From: JBCBJZ01 sp038522635
Lineage (GTDB): Bacteria; Pseudomonadota; Alphaproteobacteria; Rhizobiales; Hyphomicrobiaceae
Direction of reading: 5' to 3'
Assembly: GCA_038522635.1 (NCBI GenBank)
Contig: JBCBJZ010000020.1
Span: 1 to 33,181, forward strand
DNA: 33,181 nt
Every line of letters starts with the position of its first letter. The stretch's first letter is position 1. Position numbers and translations under genes: made by a program. Under the pieces are notes generated by a model. The model was not told where the DNA came from and did no database searches. It saw only the letters and a program-made list of their open reading frames with translations. This document shows, piece after piece, positions 15,802 to 24,762 of the stretch.

Positions 15802-17112
15802 TCACGGCGCAGCCCGGTCGCCAGCGCCAGCTTTCGCACCCTCGAGGATCGCTGCGACCCCCATGCCGCCAGCGGTGCAAACCGAAATCAGCCCGCGGGC
15901 GCCGGCGTCCTCACTCAGCAACTTGCCAAGCTTCCCCATGATGCGCGCACCCGTCGCCGCAAAGGGATGACCGAAGGCGAGCGACGACCCCTTCACATTC
16001 ATCTTCGCCCGATCGATGGCGCCCATCGGCGTTGTGCGTTCCAGATAGGTCTCGTTGTAGGTGGGATCTTCCCAGGCGCGCAGCGTCGCCAACACCTGCG
16101 CGGCAAACGCCTCGTGGATCTCGTAATAGTCGAAGTCCTGAAGGGCGAGGCCAGCGCGTTGCAGCATCTTTGAAACGGCGAGCGTCGGGGCCATCAGCAG
16201 GCCTTCACCGGCGACGAAATTGTTGGCCGCGGACTGGTAGTGCGTCAGGTACGCCTGAATAGGCAGACCGCGTGCCTTGGCCCAGGCTTCGGAGGCGAGC
16301 AGCACACCTGCTGCTCCATCGGTGAGCGGCGTTGAATTGGCCGCCGTCAGCGTCCCGCGTTCGGAGCGCTCGAAGGCCGGGCGCAGCTGGCCCATCTTCT
16401 CCATCGATGCGTCCTCGCGGATGTTGTTGTCCTTGAAGACGCCGGCGCATGGCACCACGAGGCTATCCATATAGCCTTCGTTGTAGGCTGCATTCGCCTT
16501 CATATGGCTTTCGAGCGCAAGCGCGTCCTGCTCTTCGCGCGCGATGCCCCAGTGCTGCGCCATCAACTCGCAGTGCTGCCCCATCGCGAGGCCCGTCCGC
16601 GGTTCCCCCGTCGAGGGCGGCACGGGTGCCAGGTCGCGGGCCCCAAGACCTTTGAAAGCCTTGAGCTTGTCCATCGTGCCCTTGCGCTGGGACGCCTTCG
16701 TCAACCGCTCCGCCAGCCGCGGCGTTACCGTGATCGGCGGGTCCGAGGTGGTGTCCGACCCCGTTGCGATGCCGCACTCGATCTGCCCGCAGGCGATCTT
16801 CGCGCCGATGCCCATGGCTGCCTGCAAGCTCGTCCCGCACGCCTGCATCATCGTCACGCCCGGCGTCGACATCGCCAGGTTCGAGCCGATCACCGCCTCG
16901 CGCGCGAGGTTCCAGTCCTTCGAATGCGTGACGACGGCGCCGCCGGTCACCTCATCGATGTGCTGGCCACCCAGGTCAAACCGGTCGACAAGACCGTTCA
17001 ACGTCGCGGTCATCATGTCGAGGTTGGAGAGATCGGCGTAGAGCGTGTTGGAGCGGCAAAAGGGAATGCGAACGCCTCCGATCACGGCGACACGGCGCAG
17101 GGTCTCGGTCAT
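15802..17112 (-). CDS. fadI: Acetyl-CoA C-acyltransferase (thiolase), FadI-like
   Basis: 436 residues, the same length as E. coli FadI. Active residues are seen: the acyl-accepting Cys92 in MMQACGTSLQA, His333 in YYEIHEAFAAQ, His382 in LAFGHPFAATGARI and Cys412 in SVCTAGGMGVAA. It performs the last step of beta-oxidation, cleaving 3-ketoacyl-CoA with CoA to acetyl-CoA and a shortened acyl-CoA. GAGG lies six bases before the ATG. It follows the FadJ-like gene by 93 bases on the same strand and should work with it as the alpha/beta trifunctional pair. Confidence 0.92.
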   Translation of the reverse strand: MTETLRRVAVIGGVRIPFCRSNTLYADLSNLDMMTATLNGLVDRFDLGGQHIDEVTGGAVVTHSKDWNLAREAVIGSNLAMSTPGVTMMQACGTSLQAAMGIGAKIACGQIECGIATGSDTTSDPPITVTPRLAERLTKASQRKGTMDKLKAFKGLGARDLAPVPPSTGEPRTGLAMGQHCELMAQHWGIAREEQDALALESHMKANAAYNEGYMDSLVVPCAGVFKDNNIREDASMEKMGQLRPAFERSERGTLTAANSTPLTDGAAGVLLASEAWAKARGLPIQAYLTHYQSAANNFVAGEGLLMAPTLAVSKMLQRAGLALQDFDYYEIHEAFAAQVLATLRAWEDPTYNETYLERTTPMGAIDRAKMNVKGSSLAFGHPFAATGARIMGKLGKLLSEDAGARGLISVCTAGGMGVAAILEGAKAGAGDRAAP

Positions 17113-17170
17113 CGAATACCTCGTTCTTGAGCTGGCGCTTTGGCGTTTCGAAAGGGCGCAGGCGCGGCTC

Positions 17171-17200
17171 GTCAGATGGGTTCAGATGGGGTCAGATGTG
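17171..17200. repeat. Three 10-bp direct repeats between fadJ and fadI
   Basis: GTCAGATGGG, TTCAGATGGG and GTCAGATGTG follow each other without spacing, about one helix turn each, in the 93-base gap between the two genes. The origin may be simple slippage; a protein-binding role is possible. Confidence 0.7.
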
Positions 17201-17205
17201 GCGCG

Positions 17206-19233
17206 TCACTCAGCGGCCTGCGGCATGGTCTGCGTAGACGCTTTCCCCGCATCGCTGGCATCCTGGCTTGTCCGGGCATAGTGCAACGGCCCGCCGCGGA
17301 AAGGCGCGAACCCGGTCCCGAAGATAACACCGGCGTCGACCAGATCGGCGTTCGCGACAACGCCTTCGCTAAGCACCTTCTCGCACTCTTCGATCAGCGG
17401 TTTGACCAGCTCTTTGCCGAGCGCTGCAAGCTGTGATGCCTCGAAGTCCCGGTCAGCCTTGACCGGCTTGCCGTCCTTCCAGCGGTAGAAGCCCTCGCCC
17501 GTCTTCTTGCCGAGCTTTCCGCCCGCCACCAGGTCAGCGAGCCGGCTGCCGTCGGCCTTGTTGCCGAGGATGTCGCCCACGTGCGCGCAGACATCGAGGC
17601 CCACCGTATCGGCAAGTTCGATCGGCCCCATCGGCATGCCGAACTCCTGCGCTGCCGCATCGATTTTGCCCATGGGCGTGCCCTGCTGCACGCGTTCCAT
17701 CGCCGCCATCATGTAGGGCGCCAGGACCCGGTTCACCAAGAATCCCGGGGAGGACTTCACGATCAGGGGGAACTTCGAAATGGCGGTGACGAACGCGCAG
17801 CCCTTGTCGACTTCGCCCTGGCGGCTCGCCTCGCCTTTGATGACTTCAACCAGCGGCATCTGGGCCACCGGATTGAAGAAGTGAATGCCGATCAAGCGGC
17901 CGGGATCAGCCAGCGGCTTGGCGATCTCTTCGATCATGATCGACGAGGTGTTGGTCGCCATCACCGCGCCCGGCTTGAGCTTGGTCTCAAGGTCTCTGAA
18001 CAGCGTCTGCTTGACCTCAAGCTTCTCAACGATCGCCTCGATCACGATATCCGCTCGAGCGATGTGCTCACCCTCGGGGTCGGCGATGAACCGCGCCCAA
18101 GCCGCATCGCGCTGTGGTTTAGCGCGAAACTTCCGCTCGATCGTTTTTTTCTGCGCCTTGATGCCTTTGCTGATCGCTTCGGCATTGAGGTCCTGCAGCG
18201 AAACTTCCATGCCCGAGGCGACGCACCAGCCCGCAATGTCGGCACCCATGGTGCCCGCGCCGATCACATGGGCACGCAGCGGCCGCCACGCGAGGTCCTT
18301 GGGTGCCTGCGCTTTGAGTTGCTCTGACAGGGCGAAGACGCGGCGAAGGTTACGCGACTGCTCGCTCACCATCAGCGGTGCAAACGCAAGGGGCTCCGCC
18401 TTCTTCATGGCGTCGAGGTCGCCGCCGTGCTTTTCGAACAGGTCGATCAGCGCGAACGGTGCGGGGTAGTGATCGCGGCGCACCTTGGCTTTGGTCTTGC
18501 TGCGCATCTGGTTGGCGATGAGCCCGCGCGCAGGCCACTGGCGCATGACGTTTTGAGCCGTACCGGCGGGTTTGGCGCGGCGCTTACGCAGCACGGCCTT
18601 GCGGGCGGCCCAGCGCAACGCCTGCGGGCTTGCGACCAGTTCGTCGATCAACCCCTGCCCTTTGGCAGCACGCGCGCGGATCATGCCACCGGTGAGCATG
18701 GCCTGCATCGCGTTGACGGGGCCCGCCTGGCGGATCGAGCGCGCGGTGCCGTTGAACCCAGGGAAAATGCCAAGTTTGACTTCCGGGAAGCCCACGCGTG
18801 TCTCGTCAGAACGCGTGGCGATCCGCCAGTGACAGGCTAAAGCGAGTTCCAGCCCGCCGCCCAGGCATAAGCCGTCAAAGGCGACCACCACGGGCACTTT
18901 CAATGTTTCGATCCGGTCGAGCAGCCCGAGCACATGTTCAAGACTCTCGGTGACTTCCGCCTCAGTTTTGAACGCCTCAAACTCGCGAACATCAGCGCCA
19001 AGGATGAAGTTTTTGGCCTTGCCAGACATGAACACGAGCCCGCGCAGCGCGCTATCGGTCTGCGCGGTTTCCACCGCCTCGATGATTTGCCCCAACTCTT
19101 CGAGCACCCGACGGCTGAGCGTGTTGGCGCTCTCACCCTCGCGGTCGATCACCGCCCAGGCGATGCCTTCCATGTCGACGGTGAGCGACCAGTCCTTGAG
19201 GCTTGCTGCGATCTCTTTCAACGGTGCTGTCAT
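17206..19233 (-). CDS. fadJ: Enoyl-CoA hydratase/3-hydroxyacyl-CoA dehydrogenase, FadJ/FadB-like
   Basis: 675 residues in two enzyme halves. The crotonase half (about 20-200) keeps both catalytic glutamates: Glu129 in CLGGGLELALACH and Glu151 in FPEVKLGIFPGFNGT. The dehydrogenase half starts with the NAD site HVIGAGTMGADIAGW (322-336) and has His451 in GIHFFNPVAQMPLVEVI and the SPGFLVNRVLAPY hinge. It hydrates enoyl-CoA and oxidises the product to 3-ketoacyl-CoA. Starts at 19233 (GGGAG close upstream) and 19248 are both possible; 19233 is chosen. It lies 43 bases after fadE and before fadI, so one transcript would make the whole cycle. Confidence 0.92.
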   Translation of the reverse strand: MTAPLKEIAASLKDWSLTVDMEGIAWAVIDREGESANTLSRRVLEELGQIIEAVETAQTDSALRGLVFMSGKAKNFILGADVREFEAFKTEAEVTESLEHVLGLLDRIETLKVPVVVAFDGLCLGGGLELALACHWRIATRSDETRVGFPEVKLGIFPGFNGTARSIRQAGPVNAMQAMLTGGMIRARAAKGQGLIDELVASPQALRWAARKAVLRKRRAKPAGTAQNVMRQWPARGLIANQMRSKTKAKVRRDHYPAPFALIDLFEKHGGDLDAMKKAEPLAFAPLMVSEQSRNLRRVFALSEQLKAQAPKDLAWRPLRAHVIGAGTMGADIAGWCVASGMEVSLQDLNAEAISKGIKAQKKTIERKFRAKPQRDAAWARFIADPEGEHIARADIVIEAIVEKLEVKQTLFRDLETKLKPGAVMATNTSSIMIEEIAKPLADPGRLIGIHFFNPVAQMPLVEVIKGEASRQGEVDKGCAFVTAISKFPLIVKSSPGFLVNRVLAPYMMAAMERVQQGTPMGKIDAAAQEFGMPMGPIELADTVGLDVCAHVGDILGNKADGSRLADLVAGGKLGKKTGEGFYRWKDGKPVKADRDFEASQLAALGKELVKPLIEECEKVLSEGVVANADLVDAGVIFGTGFAPFRGGPLHYARTSQDASDAGKASTQTMPQAAE

Positions 19234-19276
19234 CACTCTCTCCCGCATCTCGCCCCTGTCAGGATGGGCTGCGCGT

Positions 19277-21811
19277 TTACTCGGCGGCCGTCGCCTGGGG
19301 CATCATCGCGCGCGCGTTATGCCCTGGCGTCACGTAGTTCGGTTTCACTTCGGCCGGGTCGAAATGGTCGACCGCGATCACCCGTGCAACGAGCGCTTCG
19401 GTCTCTTTGAGCAGTTCGGCTTCCTGCGCGCTCAGCACGCCTTTCTCGCGTGCGTCCTCGAACCAGTCTTTGCCGTGGAAGCGCTGGATCTCACCTTTGC
19501 GGATCGCGCGCTCCAGCTTCTTCTCCGCGTCTTCAGCCGCGATGACCTTCGCCAGCGTGACCTCAAGCAGCCCCGTCGGATCGTTCTCATCGTGGCTCAC
19601 GTACATCTCACGCGTCAGCCGATCGCGCACGTCACCAGGCTCCAGGACGGCGCGGCTTATCGTTGAGCCCAACCGGTCGGAAGCGGGGCGATAAGGCTGT
19701 CCGAGCGGGAACACACACCAACGCATCAGGACGCGCGCGGGCATGATGGGGAAGTTGTCGATGGTGCCGCGCAGCGCCTGCTGGAACTTGAAGAGCGCAT
19801 TTTGCGCGGCAAACTGCACGATCGGCGCATCCGCCTGCGGGCGACCATCGTCTTCAAACCGCTTCAACGCGCATGACAGCAAGTAGAGCTCCGACAACGC
19901 ATCTGCCATGCGGCCGGTGAGCTTCTGTTTGATCTTCAGCCCCCCGCCCAACAACGCCACGGTGAGATCGGCGACCAGCGCGAAGTTCCGGCTTGAGCGC
20001 CAGAGCTGGCGGTAGGTCTCCGCGTTGACGCCTGCGTTCTCCGGTACGGGGGCGAAGAGACCGCCCGTCAGGTTATGGAAGAGCGCGCCGAAGACGTTCG
20101 AGACCGACCAACTTACGTGGGACAGGAAGGCGGTTTCGAACGCCTTGAAGCCACGCCTGCGATCTTCGTCCTGTGCAGCCTGCACTTCCTTGTAGAGATA
20201 CGGGTGAGACCGCAGCGCGCCTTGCGAGAACGTGATCAGCGAGCGCGTCAGGATGTTGGCGCCCTCCACCGTGATCCCCACCGGTACCATCTGGTAGGCC
20301 GACTGCAGGTAGTTCGCCGGGCCATCGCAAATCGCGCGCCCGCCATGGATGTCAAAGGCGTCGTTGACCGATTGGCGCATGCGCTCGGTTGTCTGGTACT
20401 TCATCAGAGCTGAAATGACGGACGGTTTCTCGCCCTGGCTCACCATCGCTGATGTGACGGCGCGGGCAGCCTCGTTCACGTAAGCTGTCTCGACGAGCCT
20501 CGCCATCGGCTCTTCGATGCCTTCCATGCGCGCCACGGGAAAGCCGAACTGCTTGCGCACGCGCCCGTAGGCCGACGTGAAACGCAACATCGCTTTGGCG
20601 CCGGCGGCTGACGATGAGGGCAGCGAGATCGCGCGGCCCGCCGACAGGCACTCCATCAGCATGCGCCACCCGGCACCCGCCATCTTCTGACCGCCGATCA
20701 GCCAGTCCATGGGTATGAAAACATCTCGACCCCAGTTGGGGCCGTTCGGGAAGGCAGCCCCGCTTGGCAAGTGACGTCGCCCGATGTGGACGCCCTCGTA
20801 GTTGGCCGGGATCAGCGCCAGCGTGATGCCAAGCCCGTCGTTGGCATCGCGCGCGTCGCCCTTGATTTCAGGCAGCAGGTGATCGGGGTCAAAGAGCTGA
20901 AACGCCAAACCCACCAACGTCGCCTTGGGCCCAAGCGTGATGTACCGCTTCTCCCAGGAGAGCTCGATCCCGAGCACTTCCTTGCCCTCGAACATGCCCT
21001 TCTTGACGATGCCGATGTCGCGCATGGTCGCCGCGTCTGAACCCGATGTGGGCCCCGTCAGTGAGAAACACGGCACCTCTTCGCCTTTGGCGAGCCGCGG
21101 CAGGTAATAGTCCTTCTGGTGATCGGTACCGTACTTCTCGATGAGTTCGCCCGGGCCTAAGCTGTTGGGCACCATCACGATCGTTGAGACGTCGGGGCTG
21201 CGTGAAGCGATCTTGCCCAGGATGAGCGACTGCGCCTGCGCGGAGAAGCCGAGCCCCCCGTGCTCCTTGGAAATCAGCATGCCCAGGAAGCCATGCTTCT
21301 TGACGAACGCCCAGATCTCGTCGGGCACTTCCTTTTCTTCAAACCGCACATGCCAATCATCGATCATGGCGCAGAGGTCTTCGGTTGGGCCGTCGAGGAA
21401 GGCGCGTTCCTCCTGCGTCAGGACAATGGGAGGGACGGCGCGCAGTTGCTGCCAATCTGGGCGGCCTGAGAACAATTCAGCGTCGAAACCGATCGTGCCG
21501 GCATCAAGCGCCTGCTGCTCCGTGGCCGATACCTTGGGCAAAACCGCACGCACCATGGAGAAGGCCGGGCGCACAACCAGGGCTGACCGGATCGGCGGGA
21601 TCGACAGCAGCGCCACGATGCCGACCAGAGCCCAGGCGATCCAACCGCCGATGCCAGGCGACGGCCATACGAACGCGCCGCTCAAGACGCCCGCTTGCAC
21701 CGCGCCCACGCTGGCTGCCGCTGCGAGCGCCCACGCCCACAACGGCGCACGATGCATGGCGAGCGCAGTGATCGCACCTACAAGCACGATGATGAAGAGG
21801 GCCGTTGCCAT
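19277..21811 (-). CDS. fadE: Acyl-CoA dehydrogenase, FadE-type, membrane-anchored
   Basis: 844 residues; E. coli FadE has 814. Two to three hydrophobic segments at the N-terminus (about 3-19, 26-46 and 54-70) anchor it in the membrane. The acyl-CoA dehydrogenase domains follow: LISKEHGGLGFSAQAQS, CFSLTGPTSGSDAATM (flavin/substrate region) and FDIHGGRAICDGPANYLQ. The long FadE-specific C-terminal part (DUF1974) ends near the stop. It carries out the first oxidation of beta-oxidation, passing electrons to the respiratory chain. AAGGAGG lies seven bases before the ATG. It is the first gene of the minus-strand fadE-J-I operon and has a perfect palindrome about 280 bases upstream. Confidence 0.92.
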   Translation of the reverse strand: MATALFIIVLVGAITALAMHRAPLWAWALAAAASVGAVQAGVLSGAFVWPSPGIGGWIAWALVGIVALLSIPPIRSALVVRPAFSMVRAVLPKVSATEQQALDAGTIGFDAELFSGRPDWQQLRAVPPIVLTQEERAFLDGPTEDLCAMIDDWHVRFEEKEVPDEIWAFVKKHGFLGMLISKEHGGLGFSAQAQSLILGKIASRSPDVSTIVMVPNSLGPGELIEKYGTDHQKDYYLPRLAKGEEVPCFSLTGPTSGSDAATMRDIGIVKKGMFEGKEVLGIELSWEKRYITLGPKATLVGLAFQLFDPDHLLPEIKGDARDANDGLGITLALIPANYEGVHIGRRHLPSGAAFPNGPNWGRDVFIPMDWLIGGQKMAGAGWRMLMECLSAGRAISLPSSSAAGAKAMLRFTSAYGRVRKQFGFPVARMEGIEEPMARLVETAYVNEAARAVTSAMVSQGEKPSVISALMKYQTTERMRQSVNDAFDIHGGRAICDGPANYLQSAYQMVPVGITVEGANILTRSLITFSQGALRSHPYLYKEVQAAQDEDRRRGFKAFETAFLSHVSWSVSNVFGALFHNLTGGLFAPVPENAGVNAETYRQLWRSSRNFALVADLTVALLGGGLKIKQKLTGRMADALSELYLLSCALKRFEDDGRPQADAPIVQFAAQNALFKFQQALRGTIDNFPIMPARVLMRWCVFPLGQPYRPASDRLGSTISRAVLEPGDVRDRLTREMYVSHDENDPTGLLEVTLAKVIAAEDAEKKLERAIRKGEIQRFHGKDWFEDAREKGVLSAQEAELLKETEALVARVIAVDHFDPAEVKPNYVTPGHNARAMMPQATAAE

Positions 21812-22232
21812 GGGAGATCCTCCTTGCGCGCCGTGGCCTTACCGCAAGCCCGCGCGTCGATTGATGTAATGGCGAGCCGCCAAACGCGGACCATCGATGA
21901 TGCGCCGTGGACCGTCGCACAGACGCCGACGCCCGAGGGGCCCTCGCATGCAACGCAATATCAAAGGTCTTTCGCCGCAGATCAAATGCTTCGCGATCAC
22001 GCTTTCAAGACGAGGTATGCGGGTGGTGGGCTCAAGTTCCACGAAGCCCGTCCCTTAGCCCACCTCATCCTTAAGCCCTTACGCCACAGGTGACGTTAAC
22101 GTCAACTTGACGAACCCGTACGCTGGCAGGTTTCTGCTGCAAGTCCGACGGGCCTCGCACGTTGCCTGAGCGCACAAGCGCCGTCCAACCGCCCTTACCG
22201 TCCTCCATCAACGATGACCAGCAGGACCACCC
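21812..22232. other. Divergent intergenic region between fadE and the CDGSH gene
   Basis: About 420 bases between divergent starts. No convincing gene on either strand. It contains the 14-bp palindrome listed separately. No repeat of the A-D family is present. Confidence 0.55.
22091..22104. promoter_or_regulatory. Perfect palindrome, candidate operator for the LiuR-like MerR protein
   Basis: TGACGTTAACGTCA is a perfect 14-bp palindrome. Its core ACGTTAACGT resembles the published type of LiuR operator (two ACGT half sites separated by two bases), from memory of the family. It is 280 bases upstream of fadE and 129 bases upstream of the CDGSH gene. Which promoter it serves is not clear. Confidence 0.5.
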
Positions 22233-22475
22233 ATGGCTGATGAACCGGTTGCCGCCCAAAACGGTCCCTTCACCGTCGATCTGGAAGAAGGCAAGGCCTA
22301 CTTCTTTTGCACGTGCGGTTTGTCGCAGCGGCAGCCGTTCTGCGACGGCAGTCATGCGCCGACCGGCCTGCAGCCGATGCGCTTCGTCGCGGAGGCGACA
22401 GGACCGGCCATGCTGTGCGGATGCAAGCAGACGGATGAAGCGCCCTTCTGCGATGGCTCGCACCTGATGCTTTGA
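22233..22475 (+). CDS. Double CDGSH iron-sulfur domain protein
   Basis: 80 residues with two complete CDGSH motifs: C26-x-C28-x8-C37-DGS-H41 and C62-x-C64-x8-C73-DGS-H77. Each three-Cys/one-His set binds a [2Fe-2S] cluster. Tandem small proteins of this sort are bacterial relatives of mitoNEET and Miner2. Roles proposed for the family are electron or cluster transfer and redox sensing; none is certain here. AGGA lies six bases before the ATG. The dimethylargininase gene starts four bases after its stop, so the two are translated from one message. Confidence 0.93.
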   Translation: MADEPVAAQNGPFTVDLEEGKAYFFCTCGLSQRQPFCDGSHAPTGLQPMRFVAEATGPAMLCGCKQTDEAPFCDGSHLML

Positions 22476-22479
22476 GTTG

Positions 22480-23292
22480 ATGCCGCCCATGGATGGCCAC
22501 AGCTTCAGCCATGCGCTCGTGCGCGCGCCCGCCGCAAGCTGCGTCGAGGGTTTGCGCGCGCACGACACCGGCATCCCAGACCTGCAGCGCTTCCGCGTCG
22601 ACCACGCGTCTTATTTGGGGACGCTACGGGCCACCGGAGCCGAAGTGACGCTGCTTCCCAGCGCCGAAGCCTTTCCCGACAGCGTGTTCGTCGAAGATGT
22701 GGCGCTGTGTTTGCCGACCTGCGCCCTCGTCCTTATGCCGGGTGCTGAAAGCCGTATTGGCGAGCGCGATCTCATCATCGATCCCTTGCGTGCGCATTTC
22801 GAAGACGTCGTTGATTTGGCCGATGGCTTACCTGCCGCCGCCAGCATCGAGGGTGGTGACATTCTCACGATGCCTGACATGATTTTCATCGGTCGCTCCG
22901 CGCGGACGAATGCCGATGGGATCAAGACGCTGGGCACCGCGCTCACCGCACGTGGCTACGCGTGGCGCGCCGTTGAGACGCCGCGCGATGTGTTGCATCT
23001 CAAAACCGATTGCGCGCTCCTGGATGCTGAAACGGTGCTCGCCACGCCGCGCTTGGCCGCCACCGGGTGCTTCGCGTCCTACCGCGTTTTGTTGACGCCT
23101 GAGGGCGAAGAAGCGGCTGCCAATTGCGTGCGCTTCAACTCGATCGTGATCGCGCCGGACGGCTTCCCGCGCACCCACGATCTGTTGGCCGATGCGGGCT
23201 ACGCGGTGGTCGCCGTCAGCAACGCGCAAGCCGCCAAACTGGACGGCGGCATGTCGTGCCTTTCGCTCCGGTTCACCCCGCACCGCCCTTAA
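22480..23292 (+). CDS. Dimethylarginine dimethylaminohydrolase (DDAH)-like amidinohydrolase
   Basis: 270 residues, the usual DDAH length. Motifs of the guanidino-modifying superfamily: AFPDSVFVEDVAL (64-76), SIEGGDILTM, the catalytic His173 in VLHLKTDCALL and the nucleophile Cys260 in LDGGMSCLSLRF. DDAH turns methylated arginine into citrulline and methylamine. A close relative could instead act on arginine or other guanidines. ATG 22480 or ATG 22489 (MDGHSF) may be the start; neither has a clear Shine-Dalgarno, which fits translational coupling to the CDGSH gene ending at 22475. Confidence 0.85.
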   Translation: MPPMDGHSFSHALVRAPAASCVEGLRAHDTGIPDLQRFRVDHASYLGTLRATGAEVTLLPSAEAFPDSVFVEDVALCLPTCALVLMPGAESRIGERDLIIDPLRAHFEDVVDLADGLPAAASIEGGDILTMPDMIFIGRSARTNADGIKTLGTALTARGYAWRAVETPRDVLHLKTDCALLDAETVLATPRLAATGCFASYRVLLTPEGEEAAANCVRFNSIVIAPDGFPRTHDLLADAGYAVVAVSNAQAAKLDGGMSCLSLRFTPHRP

Positions 23293-23420
23293 CTACACGG
23301 TGCGGTCACGGGCCCCGACGGCCAAGGGATGTGGCATCGTGCCGGCCAGAAAAGCCAGCATCAGCGCGGCTGCTCGTCCCCCACAACGGCACGCCGATCA
23401 GCCCGCCCAAAGGATCGACC

Positions 23421-24041
23421 ATGTCCCACATCCGCACGCCCGGTTCACCGCGAGAAGCGACCCTACGCCCCAACGGTTCGGGCAACGACAACGCATCCCA
23501 ATCGCCCGTCCTGCGCCCGCTCGGTCAGGACGGCGACACACCACCGCCAACGCCTGACAGCCCCCCAGCGGCCGGCACGTCGCAGTTCGGCCCCGGCCGA
23601 CGTCCGGACGGTCAACAGACGTCCTCGGTGATCGATGCGTGGCTCGTGATCCGTGGCGATCTTGAAAGCGATGGTGAGGTTCGCGTGGACGGCAAGGTCT
23701 TCGGCGACATCACCTGCGCGCAACTGACGATCGGCGAGAAGGCCATCGTCACCGGCAATGTGGCTGCACAGAACGTGATCGTGCGCGGCAAGCTCAGCGG
23801 TACGATCCGCGCGCACATGGTCTCGCTTATGGCGGGTGCGGACGTCGAGAGCGACGTCTTCTACAAGTTGCTCTCGATCGATCAGGGTTCCCACTTCGAG
23901 GGGCATTCGAAGGCGCTGCCCGATCCGTTGAGCGCGGATGCTGATACGCTGGTGGAAGATCTGCGCACCAAGGCTGCGGCCATGCGCGCTTCGCTCAGCG
24001 GTGAGGCGGACGACGAGGCAGCGCGGACCCTCGCGGGGTAA
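23421..24041 (+). CDS. Bactofilin (polymer-forming cytoskeletal protein)
   Basis: 206 residues. The first 70 are a disordered Pro/Gly/Ser-rich tail. The bactofilin/DUF583 beta-helix follows at about 72-160 with its repeating turns: AWLVIRGDLESDGEVRVDGK, VFGDITCAQLTIGEKAIVTG, NVAAQNVIVRGKLSGTI. A short C-terminal part (LVEDLRTKAAAMRASL) probably forms a helix. Bactofilins polymerise without nucleotide under the membrane and scaffold cell-wall or stalk enzymes. AAAGGA lies six bases before ATG 23421. It is convergent, with a 29-base gap, to the Lrp-type gene. Confidence 0.9.
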   Translation: MSHIRTPGSPREATLRPNGSGNDNASQSPVLRPLGQDGDTPPPTPDSPPAAGTSQFGPGRRPDGQQTSSVIDAWLVIRGDLESDGEVRVDGKVFGDITCAQLTIGEKAIVTGNVAAQNVIVRGKLSGTIRAHMVSLMAGADVESDVFYKLLSIDQGSHFEGHSKALPDPLSADADTLVEDLRTKAAAMRASLSGEADDEAARTLAG

Positions 24042-24070
24042 GCGTTCCGCGACCGCTTGCACCGCCGCCC

Positions 24071-24562
24071 TTAAGAACGCACAGGCCCTGGGACGCGGGC
24101 TGGGACCGGGTAGCCATCCCAGCCGCGCACCGTGCGCATCGCCAGATTGGAATGCACCCGCGAGACGTGCGGCAGCTTGGTTAAGCGCTCGCGGTGAATG
24201 CGCTCAAAGTCGTTCACATCGAGGGCAACCACGCGCAGCAGATAGTCCGTGCCGCCAGCCATCAGGTGGCATTCGAGGATCTCTTCAACACGCCCCACCG
24301 CGCGCTCGAACGCCATCAGCGCTGCATCGCTTTGCGCGTTGAGCTCCACCTCCACAAAGAACTCGATCTGAAAGCCGAGCCGGCGCCGGTCGAGCCGCGC
24401 ACCGTAGCCGGTGATGTAACCGTGATCCTCAAGCAGCCGCACGCGACGGTGGCAGGCTGATGCAGATAGGCCGGCCGCCTCGCCAAGTTCCGCCATCGAT
24501 TGGCGGCAATCGCGTTGCAGCGCCATGATGATCCTGCGGTCGATTGCGTCAATCTCAGCCAT
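24071..24562 (-). CDS. Lrp/AsnC-family regulator of alanine dehydrogenase
   Basis: 163 residues. The HTH domain is AIDRRIIMALQRDCRQSMAE, LGEAAGLSASACHRRVRLLE (6-45). The RAM (ligand-binding) domain runs about 65-145, with MAGGTDYLLRV at 101-111 typical of amino-acid sensing members. It is divergent from the alanine dehydrogenase gene, the arrangement of AldR/PutR-type local regulators, so alanine or leucine is the likely effector. An in-frame ATG at 24637 would add 25 residues. ATG 24562 (MAEIDAIDRR) matches the family N-terminus and is chosen, although its ribosome site is weak. Confidence 0.88.
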   Translation of the reverse strand: MAEIDAIDRRIIMALQRDCRQSMAELGEAAGLSASACHRRVRLLEDHGYITGYGARLDRRRLGFQIEFFVEVELNAQSDAALMAFERAVGRVEEILECHLMAGGTDYLLRVVALDVNDFERIHRERLTKLPHVSRVHSNLAMRTVRGWDGYPVPARVPGPVRS

Positions 24563-24564
24563 CT

Positions 24565-24579
24565 CTGCAAAAATTTCAG
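24565..24579. promoter_or_regulatory. Candidate Lrp-type operator
   Basis: CTGCAAAAATTTCAG is a 15-base imperfect palindrome (five of seven pairs match) with an A/T centre, the general shape of Lrp/AsnC sites. It lies immediately upstream of the regulator's own start, in a short AT-rich stretch of the divergent Lrp/ald promoter region, so autoregulation is likely. Confidence 0.35.
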
Positions 24580-24762
24580 CGTTTTTTCGAACGATCTTGC
24601 ACAATCTGCCGCTGTGAACGGACGAATGCAAACGCATTCAGCGCGGTTGGGTGCAAAGTACCGCTATCACGTGGTGTGCGAGGCGCTCGCGGCAGAACGC
24701 CTGCGCGATCGCGTGACCCGCATCCCTGCCCCCCTTTGCCCGCTCAGATCCGGAGGCCCAGC

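Noticed and set aside
22071..22574. Minus-strand frame across the CDGSH gene
   Set aside because: Antisense to two genes with clear motifs; composition not protein-like.
24544..24762. N-terminal extension of alanine dehydrogenase
   Set aside because: The ATG at 24763 has an ideal ribosome site and the family N-terminus; the extension covers the divergent promoter region.
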